NCBI RefSeq assembly: GCF_014207185.1
Contig: NZ_JACHCP010000005.1
Location: forward strand, 372,001 to 436,000
Direction of reading: 5' to 3'
Origin: Rhodanobacter sp. A1T4
GTDB taxonomy: Bacteria; Pseudomonadota; Gammaproteobacteria; Xanthomonadales; Rhodanobacteraceae
DNA length: 64,000 bases
Every line of letters starts with the position of its first letter. The stretch's first letter is position 1. Under the pieces are notes generated by a model, which worked only from the letters and a program-made list of their open reading frames with translations, was not told where the DNA came from and made no database searches. A program made the translations under genes and the position numbers. Below, piece by piece: positions 54,873-63,639 of the stretch.

Positions 54873-56258
54873 CTAGCGCCTTCCCCGACCCAGGCGGTAA
54901 CGATGAAGAGTCTGCGAATGGGCGAGTTGCTCATGCCATGCCGCCTTGGTCAGCACGCGCTCCAGGGCCGGCCGACTGGCGTCGTGATGGAACTGCCAGA
55001 TGCCGTAGATGCGTCCGTGGAACGAGGCCTCACTGCCGATCTTCGGGTCCACGGCCAAGCCGCTGCCGAGCCCAAACAGATGCAGTCCCTCGATACGGCG
55101 GCCATCGGTATCACATGGGCAGCCGGCTGCATCTGAATCAAGACCTCCCTGGATTTCTCGCAGGGCGACAGGCTCTCCGTCGTCGCGAAGCAGTTCGGGC
55201 AGGCAGGGCTGATAGCCGGTGCACTGAATAACGCCGGCACAGGCACTCAGGCAACCCTGGGCATCTGCATTGGCGACAGCATCGCCGCCGCCGACCGGCA
55301 ACGTGCGCACCTTTACGCGCGTACCAGGCACCATCCCATCGGTCAGCACACCGCCGCCTATCTCGAAAGCACGATAGCGTAATCCCCCTGATCGATTGAT
55401 GCGTCCCGACACGGGGCAGACATCGTGCTCTTCGTCAAAGACATATCCCGCCTGCTGTGCTGCCTCGCGGGTTTCAAAAAACAGTTTGATCGGTGAGCGA
55501 TGCAGCAGCACGATTTCTTTCAGCCCAACGGCTTCCAGCTCAACCGCCAGACGCTCCAGTACCGAGAATGCACTGTGCGAACCGCCCACCACCACCAGCG
55601 ATCGACTACCTCGCATCAATTGACTGAAATGCGCGCGTAGCGCGGCTGCCGGCTCGCTGAGAACATGGTCAGATGTGAGCATCCGCTCGTCCTCTTCAGG
55701 CGCAACAAGGCTCATCTCTCTCAGCGCATCCCGCAACAGACGCGGCGTCTGAGTGCCTCCGATGTTCATGACAACTGAAGCCGTGCGTACCTCGTAGCGT
55801 GAGCCGTCCGGTGCACAAACGCGCAAATCAAAATGCTCTCCCCGCCGGATGACGGATTCGACCCGGCTTGCCCGCCGCACGAACACGCCGTAAGTCCGTT
55901 CGATGTGCGCAACGAGCAGCTCGGTAGCGGCGCCGAGCACCGTCGCCACTTCCGGGAGCATGGAGACACTCTGCGGGTTTGCGCGCATCCGCTGATAAGC
56001 GGGCAGGTGCTGCAATGGCATGAAGATATTGCCAAACGCAGGGTCTACAAGACAATTCAGGAAGACGTCGTTGACCGAGTTGGCGCTCACTTGATACTCG
56101 CCGAGCCGCCCGTCGCCAACGCTGTTTGCGCCATCCAGGATGAGCAGGCCATGCGCGGCAAGACGTTCGCACTTGCCGCTCTTGAAGGCATTGAACAAGA
56201 AGCCTGCGCCTGCCGGCCCCAGTCCTACAATGGCGCAGCCCAATGGCTCAGATCTCAT
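54873..56258 (-). CDS. Flavin-monooxygenase-like FAD/NAD(P)-binding protein
   Basis: A 461-residue two-dinucleotide-binding flavoprotein. The FAD site is CAIVGLGPAGAGF (12-17 core). The NAD(P)H site is LVVVGGSHSAFSVLERLA near 220-230, and a CTGY motif (GVIQCTGYQPCLP, near 345) matches the ATGY of flavin monooxygenases and N-hydroxylases (SidA/PvdA/IucD). DNA position and overlap point to a three-gene operon: aminotransferase, glycosyltransferase, this protein. Its ATG lies inside the last codons of the glycosyltransferase gene (11-bp overlap; an ATG at 56267 is also possible). It could oxidise a sugar amine or carrier-linked group, but the substrate is unknown and an FAD-dependent oxidoreductase of another kind cannot be excluded. 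Confidence 0.75.
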   Translation of the reverse strand: MRSEPLGCAIVGLGPAGAGFLFNAFKSGKCERLAAHGLLILDGANSVGDGRLGEYQVSANSVNDVFLNCLVDPAFGNIFMPLQHLPAYQRMRANPQSVSMLPEVATVLGAATELLVAHIERTYGVFVRRASRVESVIRRGEHFDLRVCAPDGSRYEVRTASVVMNIGGTQTPRLLRDALREMSLVAPEEDERMLTSDHVLSEPAAALRAHFSQLMRGSRSLVVVGGSHSAFSVLERLAVELEAVGLKEIVLLHRSPIKLFFETREAAQQAGYVFDEEHDVCPVSGRINRSGGLRYRAFEIGGGVLTDGMVPGTRVKVRTLPVGGGDAVANADAQGCLSACAGVIQCTGYQPCLPELLRDDGEPVALREIQGGLDSDAAGCPCDTDGRRIEGLHLFGLGSGLAVDPKIGSEASFHGRIYGIWQFHHDASRPALERVLTKAAWHEQLAHSQTLHRYRLGRGRR

Positions 56259-57303
56259 CGCGCTCATTCCAGAAGCGCAGCCCCCAGACGCCCAACCTTG
56301 CGAGTCGGCGAGACATGGAGGGAAACGGAGCCAGTATCTCCATGATCCAGAGATAGGCGGCGATCCTTCCCGATGCGCGCGACTTTTTGGCGTATTGCGC
56401 AAACTCTTCCATCTGCCCGGCAAGCGCGAACTTTACCGCCCAGCGACCATAGGTTCTCGCGGCGGATCTGTTCAATGCTGCCTGTGGAATGCCCAGCGCA
56501 ACGCCATAGACAACGGAGTCCTCGAACATATCGCGCAGGTATTGGCTTGGCACCTGCACACTTAGCGAGGCATGGCTTACGCCGACGCCCCGGCGATACG
56601 CGCCCAGAACTTTGTTGATGTAGACGATCGATCCTCGGCCCGCGTGGTACAGGTGCCAGTGGCAATCGATCATTTCGCGCCCTTCGTAGATCAGCCCCTC
56701 GGCGGCCGAGCGGCGATACATCTTTGTCGAGTGAGCAAAAAACGGAAGGTGTGCTGCAAGAAAGGCAAGGTCGAGCACTGCTTCGCTCTGCGGGTTTACC
56801 TTTAGCCGCTTGCGGAAGAAATGGTTTGCCTCGATACGGCCGGTTGCTTCGTCGAAGACCAGGCAATCATGAGCACAGATGGCGCACTCGGGATGTCGCT
56901 GCATGGCATCTAGCTGAGCACGCAGCTTTCCTGGCAACCAGTAATCATCGCCATCGATATGGGCGACGAATTCCCCGCGGGCCTCGGCATGTGTAAGGAA
57001 GTAATTTGCTGTCGCGCCCCGGTTTTGTTCGCCAGGAAGCAGACGCACGACACCGGGATATTGCGCGACATATTCCTCGATGATCTTCCGGGTGCCGTCG
57101 GTAGAAAAATCGTCTCCCGCTAGAACTTCAAATGGCTCATCGAGATCCTGGCTCAGGATGCTGTCCAGGCACTGACGAATGTAGGGTGCTTGGTTGTATG
57201 TGATGACGCAGACGGTTAGTCGGAGTGAGCCCGGGATGTCTTCTCGGCAATGCGTGGTCTCCATCAGCGACGTATGCGGTAACTTGAAGGTGCCCGCATT
57301 CAT
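56248..57303 (-). CDS. Glycosyltransferase family 2
   Basis: A 351-residue GT-A transferase: LTVCVITYNQAPYIRQCLDSILSQ, VLAGDDFSTDGTRKIIEEY, and the metal-binding EFVAHIDGDDYWLPGKLRAQL. The C-terminal half is helical with clusters of basic residues (RRSAARTYGRWAVKF), suitable for membrane contact. The ATG at 57303 overlaps the aminotransferase stop as ATGA, so I prefer it to the earlier in-frame ATG at 57318. It presumably adds one sugar, perhaps the amino sugar made by the upstream enzyme, to the lipid-linked repeat unit. Confidence 0.9.
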   Translation of the reverse strand: MNAGTFKLPHTSLMETTHCREDIPGSLRLTVCVITYNQAPYIRQCLDSILSQDLDEPFEVLAGDDFSTDGTRKIIEEYVAQYPGVVRLLPGEQNRGATANYFLTHAEARGEFVAHIDGDDYWLPGKLRAQLDAMQRHPECAICAHDCLVFDEATGRIEANHFFRKRLKVNPQSEAVLDLAFLAAHLPFFAHSTKMYRRSAAEGLIYEGREMIDCHWHLYHAGRGSIVYINKVLGAYRRGVGVSHASLSVQVPSQYLRDMFEDSVVYGVALGIPQAALNRSAARTYGRWAVKFALAGQMEEFAQYAKKSRASGRIAAYLWIMEILAPFPSMSRRLARLGVWGLRFWNERDEI

Positions 57304-58433
57304 TGCGCAACCGAACACGACAGCAAGTCACTCTGCGAGGCCATGTAGGTTTTCGTCGGCAGGGCATTCAAGATCGTCGCGCAGACCCGTTCCACGTCTG
57401 TGGGCAGCAACTCGGCATACAACGGCAGGCACAGCACACGCTGGGCAATACGCGGTGAGTGTCGAGTCGAGCCGAACCGGGCATACGGCAGGTTCGCGTC
57501 CAGCGACGGGAAAAAATAGCGTCGAGTCCTGATGTCTTGATCGTTCAATAACGTTACGACGTGTTCGCATGTACTCGCGTCGGCGAAGGCGAGTGGCATG
57601 TAACTGCCGGAGGTAGTCACATCGGGTTCGACCTTCTGGCACTGCACGTGGTCGCCAAGCCTCCGCTGATAAAGATCAGTCAGACTGCGCCGTCGTTCGA
57701 TCACGTAATCCATGTCGTCGAGCATGGCCAGGCCCATGGCGGCGTGCATTTCACTCAGTTTCAGATTTGTACCTACATCGACGATGGCGCCAGTATGCGC
57801 ATCCATGCCGAAATTGATCATGCGGCGAGCGCGCTCGCAGGCATCGTCGTCGCGGAACACCACCGCGCCACCTTCGATCGTGTGGAACACCTTCGTCGCA
57901 TGGAAGCTGATTGCCGAGGCATCACCCCAATCGAGAATGCTCTGCCCGCCTTTGCGCACACCAAAACAGTGTGCGGCGTCATAAATCACTTTCAGCCCAT
58001 GCCGTCGGGCAATCTCGCCAATGCGCGCGTCATCTGCAGGGTTTCCGTAGACATGCACCGGAGCGATCGCCGTCGTATCTGGCCGAATGGCTGATTCGAT
58101 TTCGCCAGGATCCAAGTTCCAGCTTTGTGGATCGATATCCGCGAAAATCGGTTCGATGCCATGCCATGCCGGAACGCTGCTGCTGGCTACAAAGCTAAAT
58201 GGGGTCGTCACTACGCTGCCAGATACATCCAGGGCGTGATAGGCAAGATCGAGCGCAGCGCTGCCGCTGCAGACCAACACCAGATTGCGTATGCCAAGGT
58301 AGGCCTCAAGGCGCTCCGTAAGCTCACGCACGAGCGGGCCGTTATTGGTCAAATGACCTCGCGCGTAGATGCCTTCGACATAGCTGAGGTACTTCGTCAG
58401 GCTGGGGAGATAGGAGCGGGTAATGTCTAACAC
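57300..58433 (-). CDS. DegT/DnrJ/EryC1/StrS sugar aminotransferase
   Basis: A PLP-dependent enzyme of 377 residues that aminates a nucleotide-linked keto sugar. Features: LVLVCSGSAALDLAYHALDVSGSVVTTPFSFVASS, YDAAHCFGVRKGGQSI with the cofactor-binding Asp, and the PLP Lys181 in SFHATKVFHTIEGGAVV. The start is GTG, with GAGGAG six bases upstream. No dehydratase or ketoisomerase gene lies next to it, so its keto-sugar substrate must come from enzymes encoded elsewhere. It leads an operon with a glycosyltransferase and a flavoprotein. A CRP/Clp-like site lies about 295 bp upstream. Confidence 0.92.
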   Translation of the reverse strand: MLDITRSYLPSLTKYLSYVEGIYARGHLTNNGPLVRELTERLEAYLGIRNLVLVCSGSAALDLAYHALDVSGSVVTTPFSFVASSSVPAWHGIEPIFADIDPQSWNLDPGEIESAIRPDTTAIAPVHVYGNPADDARIGEIARRHGLKVIYDAAHCFGVRKGGQSILDWGDASAISFHATKVFHTIEGGAVVFRDDDACERARRMINFGMDAHTGAIVDVGTNLKLSEMHAAMGLAMLDDMDYVIERRRSLTDLYQRRLGDHVQCQKVEPDVTTSGSYMPLAFADASTCEHVVTLLNDQDIRTRRYFFPSLDANLPYARFGSTRHSPRIAQRVLCLPLYAELLPTDVERVCATILNALPTKTYMASQSDLLSCSVAQ

Positions 58434-59336
58434 GTTGACTCCTCAGCTTGGATTGCATTGTTCGAAATGGATTTGCTTTCAACCGAATTCGAACATCGCG
58501 ACTTGCGCGCCGCATCGCTGCAGGCGCGTGCCTTTTCTTTCAGTTTTATGGCCGTAACCCAAGCCGTTCTTGATTAAACGCAGATGCAATCCAGATGACG
58601 TTCCAAGAGATGTTTAAATCGGGACTTATTACCCCGAGATTCACTTGCAAGCAGGTACTACTTACGGCTCTTGGTGGATTCGATAGTCATGCCTTATTCA
58701 GGCCATTCATAACTCATTAGTGTGATATAAATCTCAAACGCTTAAGATTTTTTATAGTACAGGTAAGATAAGTGCACAAAGCGTGGATGCTTTCCGGAAT
58801 GGCGTGAAGCGGTGTTTGGTCGGCCGTTAATGCGTACGTATCCATCCGGATATTTCCGGGAATGAGATTTAATAATGGGATCTAATTCGGCAGCGGTATT
58901 TCGGCGGGTATTCCCATTTCAACCCACCAGCCAGTCGGCATTGGTGCCACTGAGCCGCAACGAATTTGATGCTCGAGCGCTGGAAGACTAGTCGCTGGCG
59001 GCGAAGGCCTTAACGCTTGCTATGAGCGTTTCGTATTAGCCAAGTGACCGGCCGCAGACCGACAGCGGCATACTGTTCATCGTCGTGACGTTGACAGATG
59101 GCGAAGATTTTGGCCGCCAGTCGGCTGCGGATTGACTTCTCTTGTCCGCCCCACCCTTTCTTGGCTGGTATTGGCCGTCGAGGTTTATCCGCTCTCGCCT
59201 GGACTTTTGGCGATGTAGCGGTGCACGTGATATCCCCATTTCATGCACCAGTAATGGCAGGGAATTCGCGTTCGCCGCGCCATGCCGGCCCGACAAGGTG
59301 TCGATCTCCAATCCGTTTGCCCGTGCGCGGGACGAG
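58434..59336. other. Intergenic region upstream of the aminotransferase operon
   Basis: This 903-bp gap between two minus-strand genes is AT-rich in its middle (about 58600-58900). It holds a CRP/Clp-like site at 58721-58736. A 38-codon plus-strand frame at 58875-58991 and minus-strand frames around 59036-59418 show no domain I recognise. The part nearest 59337 could contain decayed coding sequence. I see no intact gene. Confidence 0.6.
58721..58736. promoter_or_regulatory. CRP/Clp-like binding site upstream of the aminotransferase operon
   Basis: TGTGA-TATAAA-TCTCA matches TGTGA-N6-TCACA at 9 of 10 positions. The centre is about 295 bp before the GTG start of the DegT gene, almost the same distance as the equivalent site before the GumD-like gene. 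Confidence 0.45.
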
Positions 59337-60890
59337 CTAGCTCATCTGAGCCGTATTCTCGATCACCGCATAGGCGTTGGGTATTGCCTTGCCATTGACG
59401 AAGCACGTCTGCGCCCAATGCACGACCGTCGCCAGGCTGGGCCGAAATGTCCGATATTTCTCAAGCATCGTGTCGAGGTTCTCCGCCTGCGCGTTCGCGC
59501 CGTTCGCTGCCGGCACCGGCATGGCTGTCAGGCCGCTCACCATGGAATGAATAGCGGCCGCGTCCGGACCCATGACGGTATTACGGCTGAGGACGTTTTT
59601 CTGGGCCAGGCCAAGTTCCACGCCGGGGCTTTGCTCGGCGAAGACAATGTTGTCGTGGATCGCCGTGTTGTTCGGCACGCCCTGCCAGTTGTCGGCCTTG
59701 AACAAGGTGCCAGCGTCGCCGCTGGGGCGACGTGGAATGATGAAGATGTTGTTGAAGATCGTGCTGCCTTCGACCGGACCGGTTATCCGCACCGATGCGC
59801 TGTTCGACGGGCGCAATGAATCATTGATGCTGACGTTGTAACGCACGATGGTGCCGGTATTGCCGGCGCCGAGATTCTTGTTGCCCATGTTGCAGATCAG
59901 CGCGAGGCCACCGATATTGTCGTGGCTATAGTTGTATTGAATCACCGTGTGGTTGCAGGCCAAGTCAGCGTCAAACGCCTCGCCGTCGGCGTGTGCCTGA
60001 TGACCGCTGACCTCGTTGTACTGAATCAGGGTGTTGTCGCTGTTGAACGGCCAGATGCCGGCGGCGGCTTCGCCGGGCGGCAGTTCCGTGCAGTTGCTGA
60101 CCGTGTTGTGCTCGACCAGGGCACCATCGCAGCCGATGATCAGGATGCAGTCGCCCGGTACTTGCTGAATCTTGTTGCCGCGCACGATCACGTTGCGGCC
60201 AAGGCCACCCTCGCGGCTGCCGCCGGCCAGAAAATGAATGCCGTTGCGCTGCGTGTTGATGACGCTGCAATTGGATATCTGCAGGCCTTCGTAGCGGCTG
60301 GGGCGCTGCTTGCCGGTAGCGTTGACCATGATGCCGGCACCAGCCCCCTGTTTCTTGATCGGCGAACCGTTGACGTCATGCACGTACAGGCTGTCCAGCA
60401 CGATGCCATGGGCCACGCCGAAATCTTCGTGGTGCACGTAGACGCCCGCGCGATTGCCCTGATTCTGCGTACCCTTGTTGGAGACTTGCAGATTGCGCAG
60501 CGTCCAGTACTCGACGTTGTGCAGGTAAACCGAGCACTGCGCTTTGCCATAGGCATGGATGTGCGGCAGCGCGCCGCTACCGTAACTGTCCACCACGACC
60601 GGCTGGCTGGCGTTGCCTGAGCCTTGCGGATGGAACTGTCCGGGAAAACTGCTGCCGCGCTTGAAGTAAATGCGATCACCCGGCTGGAAGATGACACTAT
60701 TGAGTTTGGTGATGCTGCGCCACGCCTGCTGCGGATTGCTTCCGGGCGCGCCGTCGTTGCCGGCTTCACCATCCAGGTAGAAAGTGCGGCCCCCGGTTGC
60801 CGCGGCAAACGAGGTTCCGGAACCCATGCCGAAGGATGCAGCGACTGCCAGGGCCATGGTCGAGTGACGAAGAAAATCACGTCGGTTCAT
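59337..60890 (-). CDS. Tat-exported right-handed parallel beta-helix protein (polysaccharide lyase-like)
   Basis: A 517-residue protein with a twin-arginine signal (NRRDFLRHSTMALAVAASFGMG). FYLDGEAGNDGAPGSNPQQAWRSITKLNS, the common opening of pectate-lyase-like beta-helix enzymes, follows. The body is a run of parallel beta-helix turns rich in Asn and Val/Ile (VLDSLYVHDVNGSPIKKQG, LQISNCSVINTQRNGIHF, VIVRGNKIQQVPGDCILIIGCDGALVEHNTVSNC, TVIQYNYSHDNIGGLAL). Such proteins are lyases, hydrolases or epimerases of acidic polysaccharides. It lies 36 bp downstream of a glycosyltransferase gene on the same strand, so it is part of the exopolysaccharide operon and could cut or tailor its product. Catalytic residues cannot be assigned by eye. 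Confidence 0.85.
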   Translation of the reverse strand: MNRRDFLRHSTMALAVAASFGMGSGTSFAAATGGRTFYLDGEAGNDGAPGSNPQQAWRSITKLNSVIFQPGDRIYFKRGSSFPGQFHPQGSGNASQPVVVDSYGSGALPHIHAYGKAQCSVYLHNVEYWTLRNLQVSNKGTQNQGNRAGVYVHHEDFGVAHGIVLDSLYVHDVNGSPIKKQGAGAGIMVNATGKQRPSRYEGLQISNCSVINTQRNGIHFLAGGSREGGLGRNVIVRGNKIQQVPGDCILIIGCDGALVEHNTVSNCTELPPGEAAAGIWPFNSDNTLIQYNEVSGHQAHADGEAFDADLACNHTVIQYNYSHDNIGGLALICNMGNKNLGAGNTGTIVRYNVSINDSLRPSNSASVRITGPVEGSTIFNNIFIIPRRPSGDAGTLFKADNWQGVPNNTAIHDNIVFAEQSPGVELGLAQKNVLSRNTVMGPDAAAIHSMVSGLTAMPVPAANGANAQAENLDTMLEKYRTFRPSLATVVHWAQTCFVNGKAIPNAYAVIENTAQMS

Positions 60891-60926
60891 TGGCTTTACT
60901 CCAGAGAAAATGATTCAAGGAAAATG

Positions 60927-61748
60927 TCAGCTACGCGCACTCAGCGAATAGCGATAAATGCCGCCATGCTTCTTGAGCATGTAGGCGAAGCCGGCCAGAT
61001 GCTTGATGGTGAGCTTCGAGAATTTGCGCGTCCTGCGCTTGTAGTCGTGAACGATCGAGATGGATCGGCAGTAATAGTTGCGCAGGCCCAGTTTGTGCGT
61101 GCGCACGCAGAATTCGGCATCTTCGGGCCCGAAGAAAATCTGATCGTCGTAGCCCATCAGCAGCGTGGCGATCTTTTTGGTGAAGGTCTGGTTGGCACCG
61201 AGCACGTAGTCCACTTCCATCGGGTCGCTGGCTTCATCGAAGCGCACATCGGTCATCAGGTGACGCTCAAGTTCATCGTTGACGAATTTCAGCTTGCGAC
61301 TGGCTGCAATGCGCGCGGCGATCGGCTGATAGAAGCGTGGAAAGCGGCGTGTGGAGTCCTGACGGGTGCGGTCGACATTGAGCAGTTGGAAACCGACCAC
61401 GCCGGTGTCCGGATGAGCATTGAAGAAATCTTCAACGATGGTGCCCGGATCGGGGGTCAGAAAAATGGTGTCGTTGTCCAGCGTCATGCAGTACTCGCCG
61501 TGGGCCAGAAACAAGCCCCGGTTGCGGGCCGGGCCGACGCCATAGTTGCGGTCGAGCGGGAAATAGCGAATCTGCGGATGCTGGGCCATCAGTTCAGCAC
61601 TGCCGTCGCTGGAGCCGTTGTCCACGACGATGACTTCGTCTTTTTCGAAATCCACTTTGTCCAGCAGCGAATCGATACAACGCCGGAGATTCTCCAGCTC
61701 GTTCCAGGTGATGATGATGATGGACAGGCGTACCGGTCTTGCGCTCAT
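60927..61748 (-). CDS. Glycosyltransferase family 2 (rhamnosyltransferase-like)
   Basis: A 273-residue GT-A enzyme. RLSIIIITWNELENLRRCIDSLL, VIVVDNGSSDGSAELMAQHPQIRYFPLDRNYGVGPARNRGL and the metal site EYCMTLDNDTIFLTP are all clear, as is the acceptor-side segment FGPEDAEFCVRTHKLGL. A start at 61748 is chosen because GGGAA lies 6-7 bases upstream; in-frame ATGs at 61760 and 61847 are weaker. The nearest homologous type is the WbbL-like rhamnosyltransferase group, but the donor sugar is not certain. It is followed by the beta-helix gene. Confidence 0.9.
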   Translation of the reverse strand: MSARPVRLSIIIITWNELENLRRCIDSLLDKVDFEKDEVIVVDNGSSDGSAELMAQHPQIRYFPLDRNYGVGPARNRGLFLAHGEYCMTLDNDTIFLTPDPGTIVEDFFNAHPDTGVVGFQLLNVDRTRQDSTRRFPRFYQPIAARIAASRKLKFVNDELERHLMTDVRFDEASDPMEVDYVLGANQTFTKKIATLLMGYDDQIFFGPEDAEFCVRTHKLGLRNYYCRSISIVHDYKRRTRKFSKLTIKHLAGFAYMLKKHGGIYRYSLSARS

Positions 61749-61909
61749 AGAAATTCCCATAGATGTTTCACGGCGTGGGCGCGGTTGTCTGGACGTATTG
61801 AAATTTTCCTGACGGGCGATAGCTGATTTGATGCTGCTTAGGCGCAATGATGGAAGTCGTGCCGAAGTGAGTGATGAGGCATTGCGTTAAGTGATTCATG
61901 CTGAACGCC

Positions 61910-62371
61910 TCACGGGAAAAGTACGGTCGATGGCGTGATGACGGCATTGGCCTTCACTGTGTAGTTGTCGGGAATGCGCACGGGTCCGAAGATGCACGCG
62001 CCTGTGCCGATGGTGACGTCGGAGCCGATGATCGGCGTGCCGTCACCGGGCCAGCGGTTGCCGATGCAGACCCTTGCGTAGAGCGTGCAATTGGCGCCGA
62101 TTTCCGACTTTCCGTTAATGATCAGCCCGAAAGCGTGATAGATGACCAGGCCGGGTCCGATCTTGGCCGTGGTCGGCATATAGCATTTGAAAATGAATTC
62201 GGCGACCTTCTCGAATAGGCGCAGCGGGGCATGGAACCATTTGCCCTGAGCGCTGGCAATCAATCGATAGGTCAGGATCACCCAGAACGATTGGTCGAGC
62301 ATCCACCAGATCATGCCTCGGTAGCCGGGCAAGGATTTATAGCGTTGGCAGTCTTTGCGAAAATCGCTCAT
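61910..62371 (-). CDS. Hexapeptide (serine O-acetyltransferase-like) acyltransferase
   Basis: A 153-residue left-handed beta-helix acyltransferase. The N-terminal helical part (SDFRKDCQRYKSLPGYRGMIWWMLDQSFWVILTYRL) resembles CysE-like proteins of surface-polysaccharide loci. The helix repeats follow: IGPGLVIYHAFGLIINGKSEIGANCTLYARVCIGNRWPGDGTPIIGSDVTIGTGACIFGPVRI. The catalytic His is probably in IYHAFG. AGGAG lies 8 bases before the ATG, which overlaps the upstream Wzy-type stop as ATGA. It probably O-acetylates a sugar of the polymer; a metabolic serine acetyltransferase role is less likely because the protein is short. Confidence 0.88.
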   Translation of the reverse strand: MSDFRKDCQRYKSLPGYRGMIWWMLDQSFWVILTYRLIASAQGKWFHAPLRLFEKVAEFIFKCYMPTTAKIGPGLVIYHAFGLIINGKSEIGANCTLYARVCIGNRWPGDGTPIIGSDVTIGTGACIFGPVRIPDNYTVKANAVITPSTVLFP

Positions 62372-63615
62372 CGGGGCTCCTGGGAATGGATCAGCGCCGG
62401 GTTGTCGTTTTGGTAAGCAAGCGGCAGCGACTGAGCCGGCCCCGGGTGATCGACGGGAGTCGGAGTTTCGTCTGCGGTCCACTTGGGAAAGGCAAAAAAG
62501 GCACCGATGAAAAACCAAAGGTAGGCTTCGGAGCCGTTGAACTGGATCGTACTGAGGACTAGATAACAGATCAGATACGCCTTGACGTTGCGCTGCATCG
62601 GCGTGGTGGCGCGTTTGAACAGAATCGCCACGATCATGATCAGATAAGCGGCCAGAGACTGCACACCGCCTTCGAGCAGAAATTGCAGATAGACGTTGTG
62701 GACGTTGTTTTCCACGAACGCGATGCCGGATAGTTTCTCCATCACCGGCACGCCGTTGCCAATTCCATAGCCAAGCAGGTTCTTGTGCAGAGCGACGCCA
62801 GCGTAGTGCCACAGCACTAGACGTCCGACACCGTTTTGTTCGAGCTCGGTCTCCGATTTCAGATTGAAGCGGTCAAGCACCGGAATATCTACGACCGAAG
62901 TGAAGATCAGCGCTGCCATAAGCACCAGCAGAGCAAGCCCCAGCGCAAGATTCAGGTAATAAAGTTTGTTTTTGCGTGTGCGCCAGAGAAAGATCCACAG
63001 CGATATGGCCGTGCCGATCAGTCCGGCGCGAGACTGCATCATGCCGCTGGTGAGCAAAGCGAGCATGATCGAAGGGAAGTAGAGACGCGTGCCTAGCAGC
63101 AGGATGGAAAGCATGACCAGCAAGCTGGCCTCGATATTACGCCCGCCGGTGGAAAGGTAGAGCATGTTCGCGGCATAGCCGGTACGTGTGTAGATTGCCG
63201 CCAGCTGACCGGCAAAAGCGATGTCGCGCAGGATGACGAAGATCACGGTGCAGACGAATACGATCGAGAAGATCTTCGTCCAGTCTCTGTCGTCGAACTT
63301 GCGGCCGTACATACTGCCCATGAAGAAGGCCATCACCACAAAGACCAGCTGGGTCGAGCGCAGGCCGGCGCCATAGGCCGGCGCGGCAAAGATCGTCGTG
63401 ATAGTCAGTACCACGATGAAGATCGTGGCCGTATTGATGCGGAAGTGCTTCAGCGATGGGACATACAGGAAAGGCAGCAGCAGCAGCAGGATGTGATAGA
63501 CGTTGATATGCGTCTTGTCATCCGTGTTTTGAGTCAGCGGAATCTGGACGAACAGAAACACCAACAGCAGTGTTGCGATGGCTTTGGTCGGACTGAATCT
63601 GAGGCTGGTCGGCAA
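62368..63615 (-). CDS. Wzy/O-antigen-ligase-type polymerase
   Basis: A 415-residue inner-membrane protein with about ten hydrophobic helices (for example AIATLLLVFLFVQIPL, IFIVVLTITTIFAAPAY, LALGLALLVLMAALIF). The Wzy_C/ligase signature is in the large periplasmic loop: HYAGVALHKNLLGYGIGNGV followed by VENNVHNVYLQFLLEGGVQSLAAYLI. It would polymerise lipid-linked repeat units at the periplasmic face. The cytoplasmic C-terminus is Pro-rich. It is coupled by ATGA to the acetyltransferase gene and follows a truncated glycosyltransferase gene. Confidence 0.9.
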   Translation of the reverse strand: MPTSLRFSPTKAIATLLLVFLFVQIPLTQNTDDKTHINVYHILLLLLPFLYVPSLKHFRINTATIFIVVLTITTIFAAPAYGAGLRSTQLVFVVMAFFMGSMYGRKFDDRDWTKIFSIVFVCTVIFVILRDIAFAGQLAAIYTRTGYAANMLYLSTGGRNIEASLLVMLSILLLGTRLYFPSIMLALLTSGMMQSRAGLIGTAISLWIFLWRTRKNKLYYLNLALGLALLVLMAALIFTSVVDIPVLDRFNLKSETELEQNGVGRLVLWHYAGVALHKNLLGYGIGNGVPVMEKLSGIAFVENNVHNVYLQFLLEGGVQSLAAYLIMIVAILFKRATTPMQRNVKAYLICYLVLSTIQFNGSEAYLWFFIGAFFAFPKWTADETPTPVDHPGPAQSLPLAYQNDNPALIHSQEPR

Positions 63616-63639
63616 CGTAGTGGCTCCGCAGAATGAGGC

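Noticed and set aside
58875-58991. 38-codon plus-strand frame in the DegT upstream region
   Set aside because: Too short and featureless to support as a gene.
59036-59311. 91-codon minus-strand frame suspected to be a transposase fragment
   Set aside because: No catalytic or HTH motif could be identified and no terminal inverted repeats flank it.
61762-61777. parS-like sequence TGTTTCACGGCGTGG
   Set aside because: Only the left half matches the parS consensus; the right half does not, so ParB binding is unlikely.
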